Source: Emticicia sp. C21
Lineage (GTDB): Bacteria > Bacteroidota > Bacteroidia > Cytophagales > Spirosomataceae
Assembly (NCBI RefSeq): GCF_003418935.1
Contig: NZ_QVMT01000011.1
Location: 153,438-217,437 of the forward strand
Reading direction: 5' to 3'
Length of the DNA: 64,000 nt
The position numbers and the translations under genes are program-made. Below the pieces are notes generated by a model. That model saw only the letters and a program-made list of their open reading frames with translations, was not told where the DNA came from and did not search any database. This document shows, in pieces, positions 1-8,563 of the stretch; position 1 is the first letter of the stretch; each line of letters begins with the position of its first letter.

Positions 1-1
1 T

Positions 2-319
2 ATTGGTTTTATAGTCTTTACAATGATCGTTACACACTCAATAGGTCCTAAAAGACATAGTGCTAAAAAAGACGACCCTTTTGAGTGTGGTATTGAGGCA
101 CAAGGTGATGCCAGAACTCCTATTTCAATCAAATACTTTCTGATAGCTATCCTGTTTGTGCTTTTCGACGTAGAGATTATTTTTATGTATCCTTGGGCCG
201 TAAACTTTATGAAGTTAGGCTGGTTTGGTTTCGTGGAAATGATACTTTTTGTTGCTTTATTGATGGCTGGGTTCTACTACATCATTAAGAAAGGTGTACT
301 AACCTGGGACAAAGAATAA
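2..319 (+). CDS. nuoA: NADH-quinone oxidoreductase subunit A (5' partial)
   Basis: Membrane subunit of respiratory complex I. The reading frame is open to the window edge, so the first transmembrane helix and true start lie upstream; the ATG at 23 is internal to the family alignment. The diagnostic stretch KKDDPFECGIE, with the conserved loop cysteine next to the quinone site, is visible, followed by two more hydrophobic helices (around IAILFVLFDVEIIFMY and MILFVALLMAGFYYII). First gene of the plus-strand nuo run. The identity is firm; only the N-terminus is missing. Confidence 0.95.
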   Translation: MGFIVFTMIVTHSIGPKRHSAKKDDPFECGIEAQGDARTPISIKYFLIAILFVLFDVEIIFMYPWAVNFMKLGWFGFVEMILFVALLMAGFYYIIKKGVLTWDKE

Positions 320-562
320 GTACACGTCGGGTTATCAAATCCGACAATTTTGTTTTAGGTGTATTAGTCTTGAACTTTGATTTAACTGATTAAGATGAAA
401 GAGTATATTCAGAATTTAATTAGTATAATCATGAAATCTGGTAAAACGGTCCGCCATCATGGCAAAGTTTAAGACAATTCGCTCAATAATTTTCACAGAT
501 TTCTAAAAATTGTTTTAGACTTTATTCGTTAATAAGTCGCTAAACAAGAACAGATAAAAGAT
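320..562. other. nuoA-nuoB intergenic region, no clear gene
   Basis: A 243-base spacer inside the nuo operon, long for this locus. A 25-codon ORF (395-472) is the only coding possibility; it starts MKEYIQNLIS and has no supporting family, so I do not call it. No strong terminator or promoter was seen. Confidence 0.5.
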
Positions 563-1105
563 ATGAGTTCAGTAAAAATGGTGGAAGCACCGGAAGGATT
601 CGAGGGAGCAGGCTTCTTCGCTACTTCATTAGATAAAGTTATTGGTATGGCACGTAGCTACTCGTTATGGCCTTTGCCGTTTGCCACTTCTTGTTGTGGT
701 ATTGAGTTTATGGCTACCATGGGTTCACACTACGATATCTCACGTTTCGGTTCAGAAAGACCAAGTTTCTCACCTCGTCAGGCTGACCTTTTGATGGTAA
801 TGGGTACTATTGCCAAAAAAATGGGTCCGGTGGTTAAACAGGTGTATTTACAGATGGCCGAACCGCGTTGGGTAATTGCCGTAGGTGCATGTGCCTCCAG
901 TGGTGGTATTTTTGATACGTATTCAGTATTACAGGGAATTGACCGTATTATTCCGGTTGATGTATATGTACCGGGTTGTCCGCCTCGCCCCGAGCAGATT
1001 CTTGATGGCTTAATGCAGATTCAGGAGCTGGCCAGAAACGAGTCGCTTCGTCGCAGAAATACCCCTGAGTACTCAGCCTTATTAGAGTCATATAATATTC
1101 AATAA
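563..1105 (+). CDS. nuoB: NADH-quinone oxidoreductase subunit B
   Basis: Peripheral-arm subunit that holds the terminal iron-sulfur cluster N2, which passes electrons to quinone. The four N2 ligands are visible: adjacent C44 and C45 in [11 protein letters not shown]110 in GACASSGG and C139 in VPGCPPRPE. At 180 residues the length is normal. The ATG at 563 is followed directly by the family N-terminus. It is followed by a repeat-containing spacer before nuoC. Confidence 0.97.
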   Translation: MSSVKMVEAPEGFEGAGFFATSLDKVIGMARSYSLWPLPFATSCCGIEFMATMGSHYDISRFGSERPSFSPRQADLLMVMGTIAKKMGPVVKQVYLQMAEPRWVIAVGACASSGGIFDTYSVLQGIDRIIPVDVYVPGCPPRPEQILDGLMQIQELARNESLRRRNTPEYSALLESYNIQ

Positions 1106-1110
1106 AATTT

Positions 1111-1222
1111 AGTGATTGAGCGATTTAGCGGCCGCCGCGCGGTGAATGAGTGATTAACTAAAAGTTTGAATTAATCACTTAATGTAAAATCACTAAATCA
1201 CTCATTCACTCAATCACTCAAT
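1111..1222. repeat. intergenic inverted octamer-repeat element, copy 1
   Basis: Between nuoB and nuoC. The left half carries AGTGATTGAGCGATTTA and GTGAATGAGTGATTAA; the right half carries the complementary TTAATCACTT, AATCACTAAATCACTC and ATTCACTCAATCACTC. The perfect core is AGTGATTAA (1149-1157) against TTAATCACT (1171-1179). The units look like variants of AxTxAGTG. A GC-only block (1129-1142) interrupts the left half. Related elements lie at 28685-28854, 51707-51790, 56366-56430 and 62682-62800. Confidence 0.75.
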
Positions 1223-1230
1223 AGAATTGC

Positions 1231-1731
1231 ATGTTAAGTAGTCAACAAATAGCAGAAGATTTATTAGCTCATTTTGGTGAAAATGTGAAGAACTTCGAAG
1301 AACCTTATGAGCTGCTTACTTTTACAACCAATCGTCAGAATATAATCAATCTGCTGGTATATCTCAACAAGCACGAAACATTCCGTTTCCGTTTTCTTAC
1401 AGATATTTGTGGTCTTCATTTACCAGATAATGCAGGTGAAGAATTTGGCGTAGTGTATCATTTGCATAGCTTAGAGAACAACAAACGCATTCGCATAAAA
1501 GTGTTCATCCCGGCTGATGATATTCACATTCCAACTGCTACTACATTATATGCTACCGCAAACTGGCTGGAAAGAGAAACCTATGATTTCTTCGGAATTA
1601 TCTTCGACGGGCACCCGAATCTGAAACGTATTCTGAATATTGATGAGATGGATTACTTCCCGATGAGAAAGGAATATCCGTTAGAAGATGCTACCCGTCA
1701 GGATAAGATTGATGCACTTTTCGGACGTTAA
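1231..1731 (+). CDS. nuoC: NADH-quinone oxidoreductase subunit C
   Basis: Peripheral-arm subunit (30-kDa subunit family) of complex I. The family signature ERETYDFFGIIFDGHPNL and the downstream RILNIDEMDYFPMRKEYPLE are present near residues 110-155. 166 residues, a separate NuoC rather than the NuoCD fusion found in enterobacteria. The start is set just after the repeat element (ATG at 1231). Confidence 0.96.
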   Translation: MLSSQQIAEDLLAHFGENVKNFEEPYELLTFTTNRQNIINLLVYLNKHETFRFRFLTDICGLHLPDNAGEEFGVVYHLHSLENNKRIRIKVFIPADDIHIPTATTLYATANWLERETYDFFGIIFDGHPNLKRILNIDEMDYFPMRKEYPLEDATRQDKIDALFGR

Positions 1732-1794
1732 TAAAAATTCGAACAATTAGCATTGTAATATAAAATTATCGAGGTTAATTGAAAATAGTATACA

Positions 1795-3033
1795 ATGGCA
1801 GAAGAACTGATTATCCCTAAAAACACTACCGATGCATTGGCCTTGAACAGACCAATTGTTGAGGATACAGAATATACTACTCTCAATTTGGGGCCTACTC
1901 ACCCTGCAACACATGGTATCTTCCAGAACGTGTTGAAAATGGACGGCGAAAAAATCGTATCAGGCGAACAAACTGTCGGATACATTCACCGCGCATTTGA
2001 GAAAATTGCAGAACGTCGGCCTTTCTATCAGATTACTACGCTTACTGACCGTATGAACTACTGTTCTTCGCCTATCAACAATATGGGCTGGCACATGACT
2101 GTAGAGAAACTGTTGGGTGTAACCGTACCTAAACGTGCGCAGTACATCAGGGTAATTATGATGGAGTTGGCTCGTATTACCGACCACTTGATCTGTAACT
2201 CAATTTTAGGCGTAGATACAGGAGCTTATTCAGGCTTCTTATACTTGTTTCAGGAGAGAGAAAAAATATATGAAATCTACGAAGAGATGTGTGGTGCTCG
2301 TCTGACAACGAATATGGGTCGCATCGGGGGCATGGAGCGTGATTTATCACCAACAGCGTTGAAGAAGATCAAGCAGGCGGTTTATCATGACTTGCCAAAA
2401 GCTTTGGCTGAATTTGAGAAACTCTTTAACAGAAACAGAATATTTATTGATAGAGTAGTAAACGTAGGGCCTATCACGGCAGAACGTGCCTTGGAATACG
2501 GTTTTACAGGTCCTAATCTACGCGCCGCAGGTGTTGACTATGACGTGCGTGTAATGGAGCCATACTCATCATATGAAGACTTTGAGTTTGATATTCCGGT
2601 AGGCCACAATGGTGATACCTACGACCGTTTCATGGTGCGTAACCAGGAAATGTGGGAGAGTATCAAAATCATTAAACAAGCGATTGAAAACCTACCAGAA
2701 GGCCCGTATTATGCCAACGAAAACCATTACTATTTACCACCTAAACAAGCGGTGTATAGTAATATGGAGGCTTTAATCTATCACTTTAAGATTGTGATGG
2801 GTGAAATTGATGCACCTGTAGGAGAAGTATACCATGCAGTTGAGGGCGGTAATGGCGAATTAGGTTTCTATCTGATAAGCGATGGTGGCCGTGCTCCATA
2901 CCGTTTACACTTCCGTCGTCCTTGCTTTATTTATTACCAGGCTTATCCTGAGATGTGTAAAGGTGTTGCCATTTCAGATGCCATTGCAATTATGAGTAGT
3001 CTCAATGTAATTGCAGGAGAATTAGATGCCTAA
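1795..3033 (+). CDS. nuoD: NADH-quinone oxidoreductase subunit D
   Basis: 49-kDa subunit of complex I, related to the large subunit of [NiFe] hydrogenases; with NuoB it forms the quinone pocket. The N-terminal signature LGPTHPATHGIF (about residues 31-42) and GYIHRAFEKIAERR are clear, as is the C-terminal run MSSLNVIAGELDA. 412 residues, normal length. A 63-base spacer follows nuoC and only 16 bases separate it from nuoE. Confidence 0.97.
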   Translation: MAEELIIPKNTTDALALNRPIVEDTEYTTLNLGPTHPATHGIFQNVLKMDGEKIVSGEQTVGYIHRAFEKIAERRPFYQITTLTDRMNYCSSPINNMGWHMTVEKLLGVTVPKRAQYIRVIMMELARITDHLICNSILGVDTGAYSGFLYLFQEREKIYEIYEEMCGARLTTNMGRIGGMERDLSPTALKKIKQAVYHDLPKALAEFEKLFNRNRIFIDRVVNVGPITAERALEYGFTGPNLRAAGVDYDVRVMEPYSSYEDFEFDIPVGHNGDTYDRFMVRNQEMWESIKIIKQAIENLPEGPYYANENHYYLPPKQAVYSNMEALIYHFKIVMGEIDAPVGEVYHAVEGGNGELGFYLISDGGRAPYRLHFRRPCFIYYQAYPEMCKGVAISDAIAIMSSLNVIAGELDA

Positions 3034-3049
3034 AATTTGATTACACAAA

Positions 3050-3547
3050 ATGATTGAACTTACAAATACGATAGCTTTTACTCCTGAACGTCTGGCTAAA
3101 GCCCAGGAAATGATTGCCCGTTATCCGGAAGGAAGACAAAAATCAGCTTTAATGCCAATTATGCATTTAGCCCAGGAGCAATTTGCATGGATGAGCCAGG
3201 ATGTAATGGATTATGTTGCTTCATTATTAAATATCACTCCGGTAGAAGTATACGAAGTAGCTACTTTTTATACTATGTTTCATCTGGAACCCGTTGGCAA
3301 GCACGTAATTGAGTACTGCCGTACAGGTCCTTGTGTATTAATGGGTGGTGAAGAAGTATATGCTCACCTGACCCAGAAATTAGGTGTTAAAAAAGGTCAG
3401 ACTACATCTGATGGTCTTTTTACATTAAAAGAGGTGGAGTGTCTGGCTGCTTGCGGCTGGGGGCCCTGCTTCCAGATTCGTGAAAAGTACTATATGAACC
3501 TGACCAATGATAAAGTTGACAAGATAATTGCAGAATTATCAAGATAA
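3050..3547 (+). CDS. nuoE: NADH-quinone oxidoreductase subunit E
   Basis: 24-kDa subunit with a thioredoxin-fold [2Fe-2S] cluster (N1a) in the NADH module. Ligands C90, C95 (CRTGPC) and C131, C135 (CLAAC) are visible in the expected spacing. 165 residues, full length. Lies between nuoD and nuoF, forming the E-F-G electron input module. Confidence 0.97.
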   Translation: MIELTNTIAFTPERLAKAQEMIARYPEGRQKSALMPIMHLAQEQFAWMSQDVMDYVASLLNITPVEVYEVATFYTMFHLEPVGKHVIEYCRTGPCVLMGGEEVYAHLTQKLGVKKGQTTSDGLFTLKEVECLAACGWGPCFQIREKYYMNLTNDKVDKIIAELSR

Positions 3548-3610
3548 TACAGCCGTTTCGCAATCGGGAACAGCAATCAATAAAAGTTTTTGATTTTCTA
3601 ATATAGATTC

Positions 3611-4945
3611 ATGAAGATATTAACCGAACATATTAACACCCCTGGTATTGAAACCTTTGATGTATATCGCAAAAAAGGTGGTTATACGGCTGTTGAGAAA
3701 GCAATCAAGACGATGGGTCCTGATGCAGTGGTAGAAGAAGTTAAGAAATCAGGTGTGCGTGGCCGTGGAGGTGCAGGTTTCCCGATGGGTATGAAGTGGT
3801 CTTTCTTGGCGAAACCAGAGGGTGTTCCTCGTTATCTGGTTTGTAATGCAGATGAATCGGAGCCGGGTACTTTCAAAGACCATTACCTAATGAAAAATAT
3901 TCCTCACTTATTGATAGAGGGGATGATTATTTCGAGTTATGCTTTAGGGGCTAATAAATCGTTTATCTATGTAAGAGGGGAGTTAATGTACGTGATTCAT
4001 ATCCTTGAAAAAGCCATTGAAGAAGCAAAAGCGGCCGGCTTTTTAGGAAAGAATATCTTAGGAAGCGGTTATGATTTAGAATTAATAGTTCAGCCTGGCG
4101 GTGGTGCGTATATATGTGGAGAGGAAACAGCCTTGTTAGAGTCGTTGGAAGGTAAAAGAGGCAACCCAAGAAATAAGCCCCCTTTCCCTGCTGTAAAAGG
4201 CTTATACCAATGCCCTACTGTAGTAAATAACGTTGAATCAATTGCTACAACATCATGGATTATCAATAATGGTGGTGAGGCTTATGCAGCTATTGGGATT
4301 GGTAAAAGTACAGGTACAAAATTGATTTCAGCTTCAGGTCATATCAATAAGCCGGGTGTTTATGAAATCGATCTGGGTGTTTCTTGCGACGAATTCCTGA
4401 ATTCTGATGAATATTGTGGTGGAGTCCGTAAAGGACATTATTTAAAAGCGGTAGTTGCAGGTGGTTCGTCAGTACCAATTGTACCTGGTCATTTATTTCT
4501 GAAAACTGCTAACGGAGAAGATAGATTAATGAGTTACGAGTCATTGTCAGATGGTGGTTTTGCTACCGGAACAATGTTAGGTTCTGGTGGTTTCATCGTA
4601 TTTGATGAAACAGCTTGTATCGTGCGTAATACATGGAACTTTGCTCGTTTCTATGAGCATGAGTCTTGTGGGCAATGTTCACCTTGTCGTGAAGGAACAG
4701 GCTGGATGCAAAAAGTACTAAACCGTATTGAACATGGAAAGGGCTCAATGCATGATATTGATTTATTAGTAGATATTTCAAAGAAAATCGAGGGTAATAC
4801 TATTTGTCCTTTGGGTGATGCTGCGGCTTGGCCTGTTGCTTCGGCTATCCGTCATTTCCGCGATGAATTTGAGTGGCATATCAAAGAACCAATTGCTGCC
4901 ACAAGACCAGGTGCTGTTTATATGAAAGAAAGTGTGTTAGTGTAA
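3611..4945 (+). CDS. nuoF: NADH-quinone oxidoreductase subunit F
   Basis: 51-kDa NADH- and FMN-binding subunit, the electron entry point of complex I. The NADH glycine-rich motif GRGGAGFPMGMKW (51-63) and the FMN stretch PGGGAYICGEETALL are present; the N3 [4Fe-4S] ligands are C353, C356, C359 (CGQCSPC) and C399 (NTICPLGD). 444 residues, full length. Its presence says this is an NADH-oxidising complex I rather than an 11-subunit form lacking the E-F-G input module. Confidence 0.97.
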   Translation: MKILTEHINTPGIETFDVYRKKGGYTAVEKAIKTMGPDAVVEEVKKSGVRGRGGAGFPMGMKWSFLAKPEGVPRYLVCNADESEPGTFKDHYLMKNIPHLLIEGMIISSYALGANKSFIYVRGELMYVIHILEKAIEEAKAAGFLGKNILGSGYDLELIVQPGGGAYICGEETALLESLEGKRGNPRNKPPFPAVKGLYQCPTVVNNVESIATTSWIINNGGEAYAAIGIGKSTGTKLISASGHINKPGVYEIDLGVSCDEFLNSDEYCGGVRKGHYLKAVVAGGSSVPIVPGHLFLKTANGEDRLMSYESLSDGGFATGTMLGSGGFIVFDETACIVRNTWNFARFYEHESCGQCSPCREGTGWMQKVLNRIEHGKGSMHDIDLLVDISKKIEGNTICPLGDAAAWPVASAIRHFRDEFEWHIKEPIAATRPGAVYMKESVLV

Positions 4946-4981
4946 GCTACCTGTTTAAACTGAATTAAGAAATTAGATTTT

Positions 4982-6076
4982 ATGGAAAATACAGCCCCTC
5001 AATTATTTAAAGTAACCATTGATGGTGTAGAGGTTGAAGTACCACCAGGAACAACTATTTTGCAAGCGGCACGTAAAATTGGCCCAGAGGTTGCTCCTCC
5101 GGCTATGTGTTATTATGAACCATTGAAAGGTTCGGGTGGGAAATGCCGTGCTTGTTTGGTGAAAGTTTCTGCTGGTTCGGCTAAAGACCCTCGTCCTATG
5201 CCAAAATTGGTAGCTTCTTGTATTACGCCAATTCAGGATGGTATGGTAGTTGAAAACTACACAAACCCACAGGTGGTAGATGCAAGAAAATCTGTTGTTG
5301 AATTTTTATTAATCAATCACCCATTAGATTGCCCTATCTGCGACCAGGCTGGAGAATGTCATTTACAGGATTTCTCTTATGAGCACGGCGTTGGGACAAC
5401 CAGATACGAAGAAGATCGCCGTACTTTCGAGAAAGAAGATATTGGTCCGTATATTCAGCTGCACATGACGCGTTGTATTCTTTGCTACCGTTGTGTTTAC
5501 ACAGCCGACCAGATTACAGAAAAACGTGTGCATGGGGTAATGAATCGTGGAGACCATGCAGAAATCTCAACTTATATTGGGCAGGCGATTGATAACGATT
5601 TCTCAGGAAATGTAATTGATGTATGTCCGGTGGGAGCGTTGACTGATAAAACTTATCGTTTCAAAAACCGTGTTTGGTTCTCAAAACCAGTTGATGCCCA
5701 TTGTGATTGTGAAAAGTGTAGCGGTAAAGTACAATTGTGGTATCGTGGTGATGAGGTGATTCGTGTAACAGCCCGTAAAAACGAATGGGGTGAAGTAAAA
5801 GAGTTTATCTGCAATACTTGCCGTTTCGAAAGAAAACAAACTAGCGAATGGACAATCGAAGGGCCGACTAAGGTTTCTCGTGCTTCAGTTATTTCGGCAA
5901 ATAAATACGGTAAAAACTTAGTTACAAAACCTGATTTCGCTCTGAAACTGGCTGAATCACAATACAAGAAAATTGATGATGATCGTCCGTATCTGCATGA
6001 GATGAGTGAGATTCAGCAATCAGAAGATTATAAAGCTTTGATGGCAAAAGACGAAAAATATTTTGGTCATAAGTAA
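4982..6076 (+). CDS. nuoG: NADH-quinone oxidoreductase subunit G, short form
   Basis: Iron-sulfur subunit linking NuoF to NuoB. Visible ligands: [2Fe-2S] C43, C55, C58, C80; His-Cys cluster N5 H113, C117, C120, C126; N4 C165, C168, C171, C215. A further Cys group (C241, C243, C246, C277, C280) resembles the start of the molybdopterin-type domain but the protein ends at residue 364, so the large C-terminal molybdopterin-like domain of E. coli NuoG (about 900 residues in total) is absent. The next gene starts 10 bases later with no sign of a split frame, so this is a real short form. I believe short NuoG is usual in Bacteroidota, from memory. Confidence 0.93.
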   Translation: MENTAPQLFKVTIDGVEVEVPPGTTILQAARKIGPEVAPPAMCYYEPLKGSGGKCRACLVKVSAGSAKDPRPMPKLVASCITPIQDGMVVENYTNPQVVDARKSVVEFLLINHPLDCPICDQAGECHLQDFSYEHGVGTTRYEEDRRTFEKEDIGPYIQLHMTRCILCYRCVYTADQITEKRVHGVMNRGDHAEISTYIGQAIDNDFSGNVIDVCPVGALTDKTYRFKNRVWFSKPVDAHCDCEKCSGKVQLWYRGDEVIRVTARKNEWGEVKEFICNTCRFERKQTSEWTIEGPTKVSRASVISANKYGKNLVTKPDFALKLAESQYKKIDDDRPYLHEMSEIQQSEDYKALMAKDEKYFGHK

Positions 6077-6086
6077 TTAACAAACT

Positions 6087-7262
6087 ATGAACGGTTTTAT
6101 TCAGTGGGCAAACGAAACCATGTTTCTTTGGAAAGCCCTTATTATTATAGTGATTTTTGCAATTACGCTCGGCATTGCGGCCTATTCAACATGGGCAGAG
6201 CGTAAAGTAGCCGGATATATTCAGGATAGACCAGGCCCAAACCGTGCGGGTTGGGGTGGTTTATTGCAGCCATTAGCTGATGCAGGTAAAATGTTCTTCA
6301 AAGAAGACTTTATTCCGGCACAGGCAGATAAATGGTTATTTATTTTAGGCCCTTGCTTATCGATGCTTACAGCCTTGATGTCAAGTGCAGTAGTGCCTTT
6401 TGGTGATGCATTTATTATCGGTGGCAAAGCAGTAACAGTACAAGCTATTGAAATCAATATTGGTATTTTATACGTATTCGGTGTGGTTTCTTTAGGTGTT
6501 TATGGAGTAATGATTGGTGGTTGGGCCTCTAATAACAAATTCTCTTTGCTAGGAGCTATTCGTGCTGCTTCTCAAAATATCAGCTACGAGTTAGCGATGG
6601 GTATGTCAATTATCGCTATCTTGATGATGACAGGCTCTTTGTCACTTCGTACGATAGTTGAACAGCAACACGGTTTTAACTGGAATATCTTCTATCAGCC
6701 ATTAGGTTGTTTGATATTCATTGTATGTGCTTTTGCAGAATGTAACCGTACACCGTTCGATTTACCTGAGTGTGAAACTGAGTTGGTAGGTGGTTATCAC
6801 ACAGAATATAGTTCGATGAAATTAGGGTTTTACCTGTTTGCCGAATATATCAATATGTTTGCTTCATCTGCTGTAACAGCTTGTTTGTTCTTTGGCGGAT
6901 ACAACTATCCGGGTATGGATTGGGTACAGGCACAGTTGGTTGGTGCATTTGGACAAACAGTAGGACAAAACATCGCTACTTTCATCGGTATCGGTTCAAT
7001 GTTTACCAAAATCCTTTTCGGAATCTTCTTCTTTATGTGGGTTCGTTGGACAGTTCCACGTTTCCGTTATGACCAATTGATGAATTTAGGTTGGAAAGGG
7101 TTGATTCCTTTAGCTGTCGGAAATATGATAATTACAGCGGTTGCCATGCTTTCGGGCTATAAATTAGCAGGAATCTGGATTGGCTTAGCAGTTTTGATTC
7201 TGATAATATCAATTTTCTGGGCTTTACGTCCAAGGAAAGAGGCAGCGGTTTTAGGTGCTTAA
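6087..7262 (+). CDS. nuoH: NADH-quinone oxidoreductase subunit H
   Basis: Membrane subunit joining the peripheral arm to the proton-pumping arm and forming part of the quinone channel. The signatures AERKVAGYIQDRPGPNRAGW near residues 33-52 and FAECNRTPFDLPECE, with its conserved acidic residues, are clear. 391 residues, eight or so hydrophobic helices. The start lies 10 bases after nuoG. Confidence 0.97.
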   Translation: MNGFIQWANETMFLWKALIIIVIFAITLGIAAYSTWAERKVAGYIQDRPGPNRAGWGGLLQPLADAGKMFFKEDFIPAQADKWLFILGPCLSMLTALMSSAVVPFGDAFIIGGKAVTVQAIEINIGILYVFGVVSLGVYGVMIGGWASNNKFSLLGAIRAASQNISYELAMGMSIIAILMMTGSLSLRTIVEQQHGFNWNIFYQPLGCLIFIVCAFAECNRTPFDLPECETELVGGYHTEYSSMKLGFYLFAEYINMFASSAVTACLFFGGYNYPGMDWVQAQLVGAFGQTVGQNIATFIGIGSMFTKILFGIFFFMWVRWTVPRFRYDQLMNLGWKGLIPLAVGNMIITAVAMLSGYKLAGIWIGLAVLILIISIFWALRPRKEAAVLGA

Positions 7263-7269
7263 ATATAAT

Positions 7270-7301
7270 AAGCCATTAATTTGGATTCAAATTGATGGCT
7301 T
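7270..7301. other. hairpin inside the nuo operon, between nuoH and nuoI
   Basis: AAGCCATTAATTTG (7270-7283) pairs with CAAATTGATGGCTT (7288-7301) through 14 positions, one of them a G-U pair, around a four-base loop. No T-run follows, so it is not a simple terminator; it could protect an RNA end after processing. Confidence 0.6.
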
Positions 7302-7320
7302 GTATTGAAATATTAAAAAT

Positions 7321-7872
7321 ATGCAATTAACTAATAGAGCTAAAAAAACTGATAAGAGTGAGCTGAGTTTATTCGAGCGCAGCTACTTACCTTCTTTAGC
7401 AACAGGTTTAGGAATTACGATTCGTCACTTTTTCATGAAGAAGCCAACGATTCAGTATCCTGAACAAAAAAGATATTTAGGACCCGTTTTTCGTGGGCAC
7501 CATATCCTAAAGAGGGATGAAGAGGGACGCGAGCGTTGTACTGCCTGTGGTTTATGCGCAGTTGCTTGCCCTGCTGAAGCTATCTCAATGGTGGCACAGG
7601 AAAGAAAAAAAGGTGAAGAGCATCTATACCGTGAAGAAAAATATGCGGCAGTATATGAAATTAATATGCTACGCTGTATTTTCTGTGGTCTTTGCGAAGA
7701 GGCTTGCCCTAAACAAGCAGTTTATCTTCGTCATGATAAATTTGTACCGGTATTCACAGAGCGTGAAGATGTGATTTTTGGTAAAGATAAATTGGTAGAA
7801 GACCCAAATAACCGCTATCGCCGTGATGCATGGACGAAAGAGGATGCAATGAAACTTTGGAAAAACGATTAA
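7321..7872 (+). CDS. nuoI: NADH-quinone oxidoreductase subunit I
   Basis: Ferredoxin-like subunit with clusters N6a and N6b that relay electrons to NuoB. Two CxxCxxCxxxCP motifs are present: C73, C76, C79, C83 and C119, C122, C125, C129. The preceding amphipathic segment (ITIRHFFMKKPTIQYPEQ) is also typical. 183 residues, normal length. Confidence 0.97.
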   Translation: MQLTNRAKKTDKSELSLFERSYLPSLATGLGITIRHFFMKKPTIQYPEQKRYLGPVFRGHHILKRDEEGRERCTACGLCAVACPAEAISMVAQERKKGEEHLYREEKYAAVYEINMLRCIFCGLCEEACPKQAVYLRHDKFVPVFTEREDVIFGKDKLVEDPNNRYRRDAWTKEDAMKLWKND

Positions 7873-7904
7873 CTCAAATAGAAATCATTTGAGATACTTA
7901 TAAT

Positions 7905-8450
7905 ATGGAATATCTTAAAAACATACTAAGCCTCCCACCCATTTATTACACCTTTGCGATACTATCAGTACTGACTCTTTTCGGAGCCTTAGGTACTGTG
8001 ATGTCACGCAACCCTGTGCATAGTGTAATTTATATGATAGTTACATTCTTTTCACTATCAGCGCACTATATTTTATTAAATGCACAGTTTTTAGCTGCGG
8101 TTAACATTATCGTATATGCAGGGGCAATCATGGTCTTGTTCTTGTTTGTTATCATGTTTTTGAACATGAAACAGGAAGCCGAAGAAATGAAAAAGGAAAA
8201 AATCATTTATACTGCTGTAATAACAGCTGTTATTTTAGGTGGGATATTGATTATTTTCTTACGTAGAGCCGAGCGCGAACCTGTGAATCCTTTGACTTAT
8301 AACTCACAAAGTGGAATGATTGAGGTTTTGGGTAGATCATTATACGGCGAGTATCTTTTACCTTTTGAGTTGATTTCGATTTTGCTTTTGGTTGCCATGG
8401 CCGGAGCTGTAATGTTAGGGAAGAGAGAAGCCGGAGAGAGACATTTCTAA
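7905..8450 (+). CDS. nuoJ: NADH-quinone oxidoreductase subunit J
   Basis: Membrane subunit of the proton-pumping arm. Five hydrophobic helices are visible, with the conserved ALGTVMSRNPVHSVIYMIV region (about 29-47) and NIIVYAGAIMVLFLFVIMFL, including the pi-bulge helix. 181 residues. It is the last nuo gene here; a terminator follows 28 bases after the stop and no nuoK follows. Confidence 0.96.
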   Translation: MEYLKNILSLPPIYYTFAILSVLTLFGALGTVMSRNPVHSVIYMIVTFFSLSAHYILLNAQFLAAVNIIVYAGAIMVLFLFVIMFLNMKQEAEEMKKEKIIYTAVITAVILGGILIIFLRRAEREPVNPLTYNSQSGMIEVLGRSLYGEYLLPFELISILLLVAMAGAVMLGKREAGERHF

Positions 8451-8477
8451 GATTTTGAATCAGAAATTTTCTATATA

Positions 8478-8511
8478 AAAAATCCCTTTCTAAACCAGGA
8501 AAGGGATTTTT
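8478..8511. terminator. terminator after nuoJ
   Basis: AAAAATCCCTTTC (8478-8490) pairs perfectly with GAAAGGGATTTTT (8499-8511) around an eight-base loop. A-rich on one side and T-rich on the other, it can serve both the nuo operon and the converging gene at 8564. Confidence 0.9.
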
Positions 8512-8563
8512 GTTTGGAGCCATGTGTAATGAACTACACATCGCATTTATCAGGGTTCAATCA

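Noticed and set aside
395..472. 25-codon ORF between nuoA and nuoB (MKEYIQNLIS...)
   Set aside because: Too short, with no recognisable family; its likeness to NuoI N-termini is superficial.
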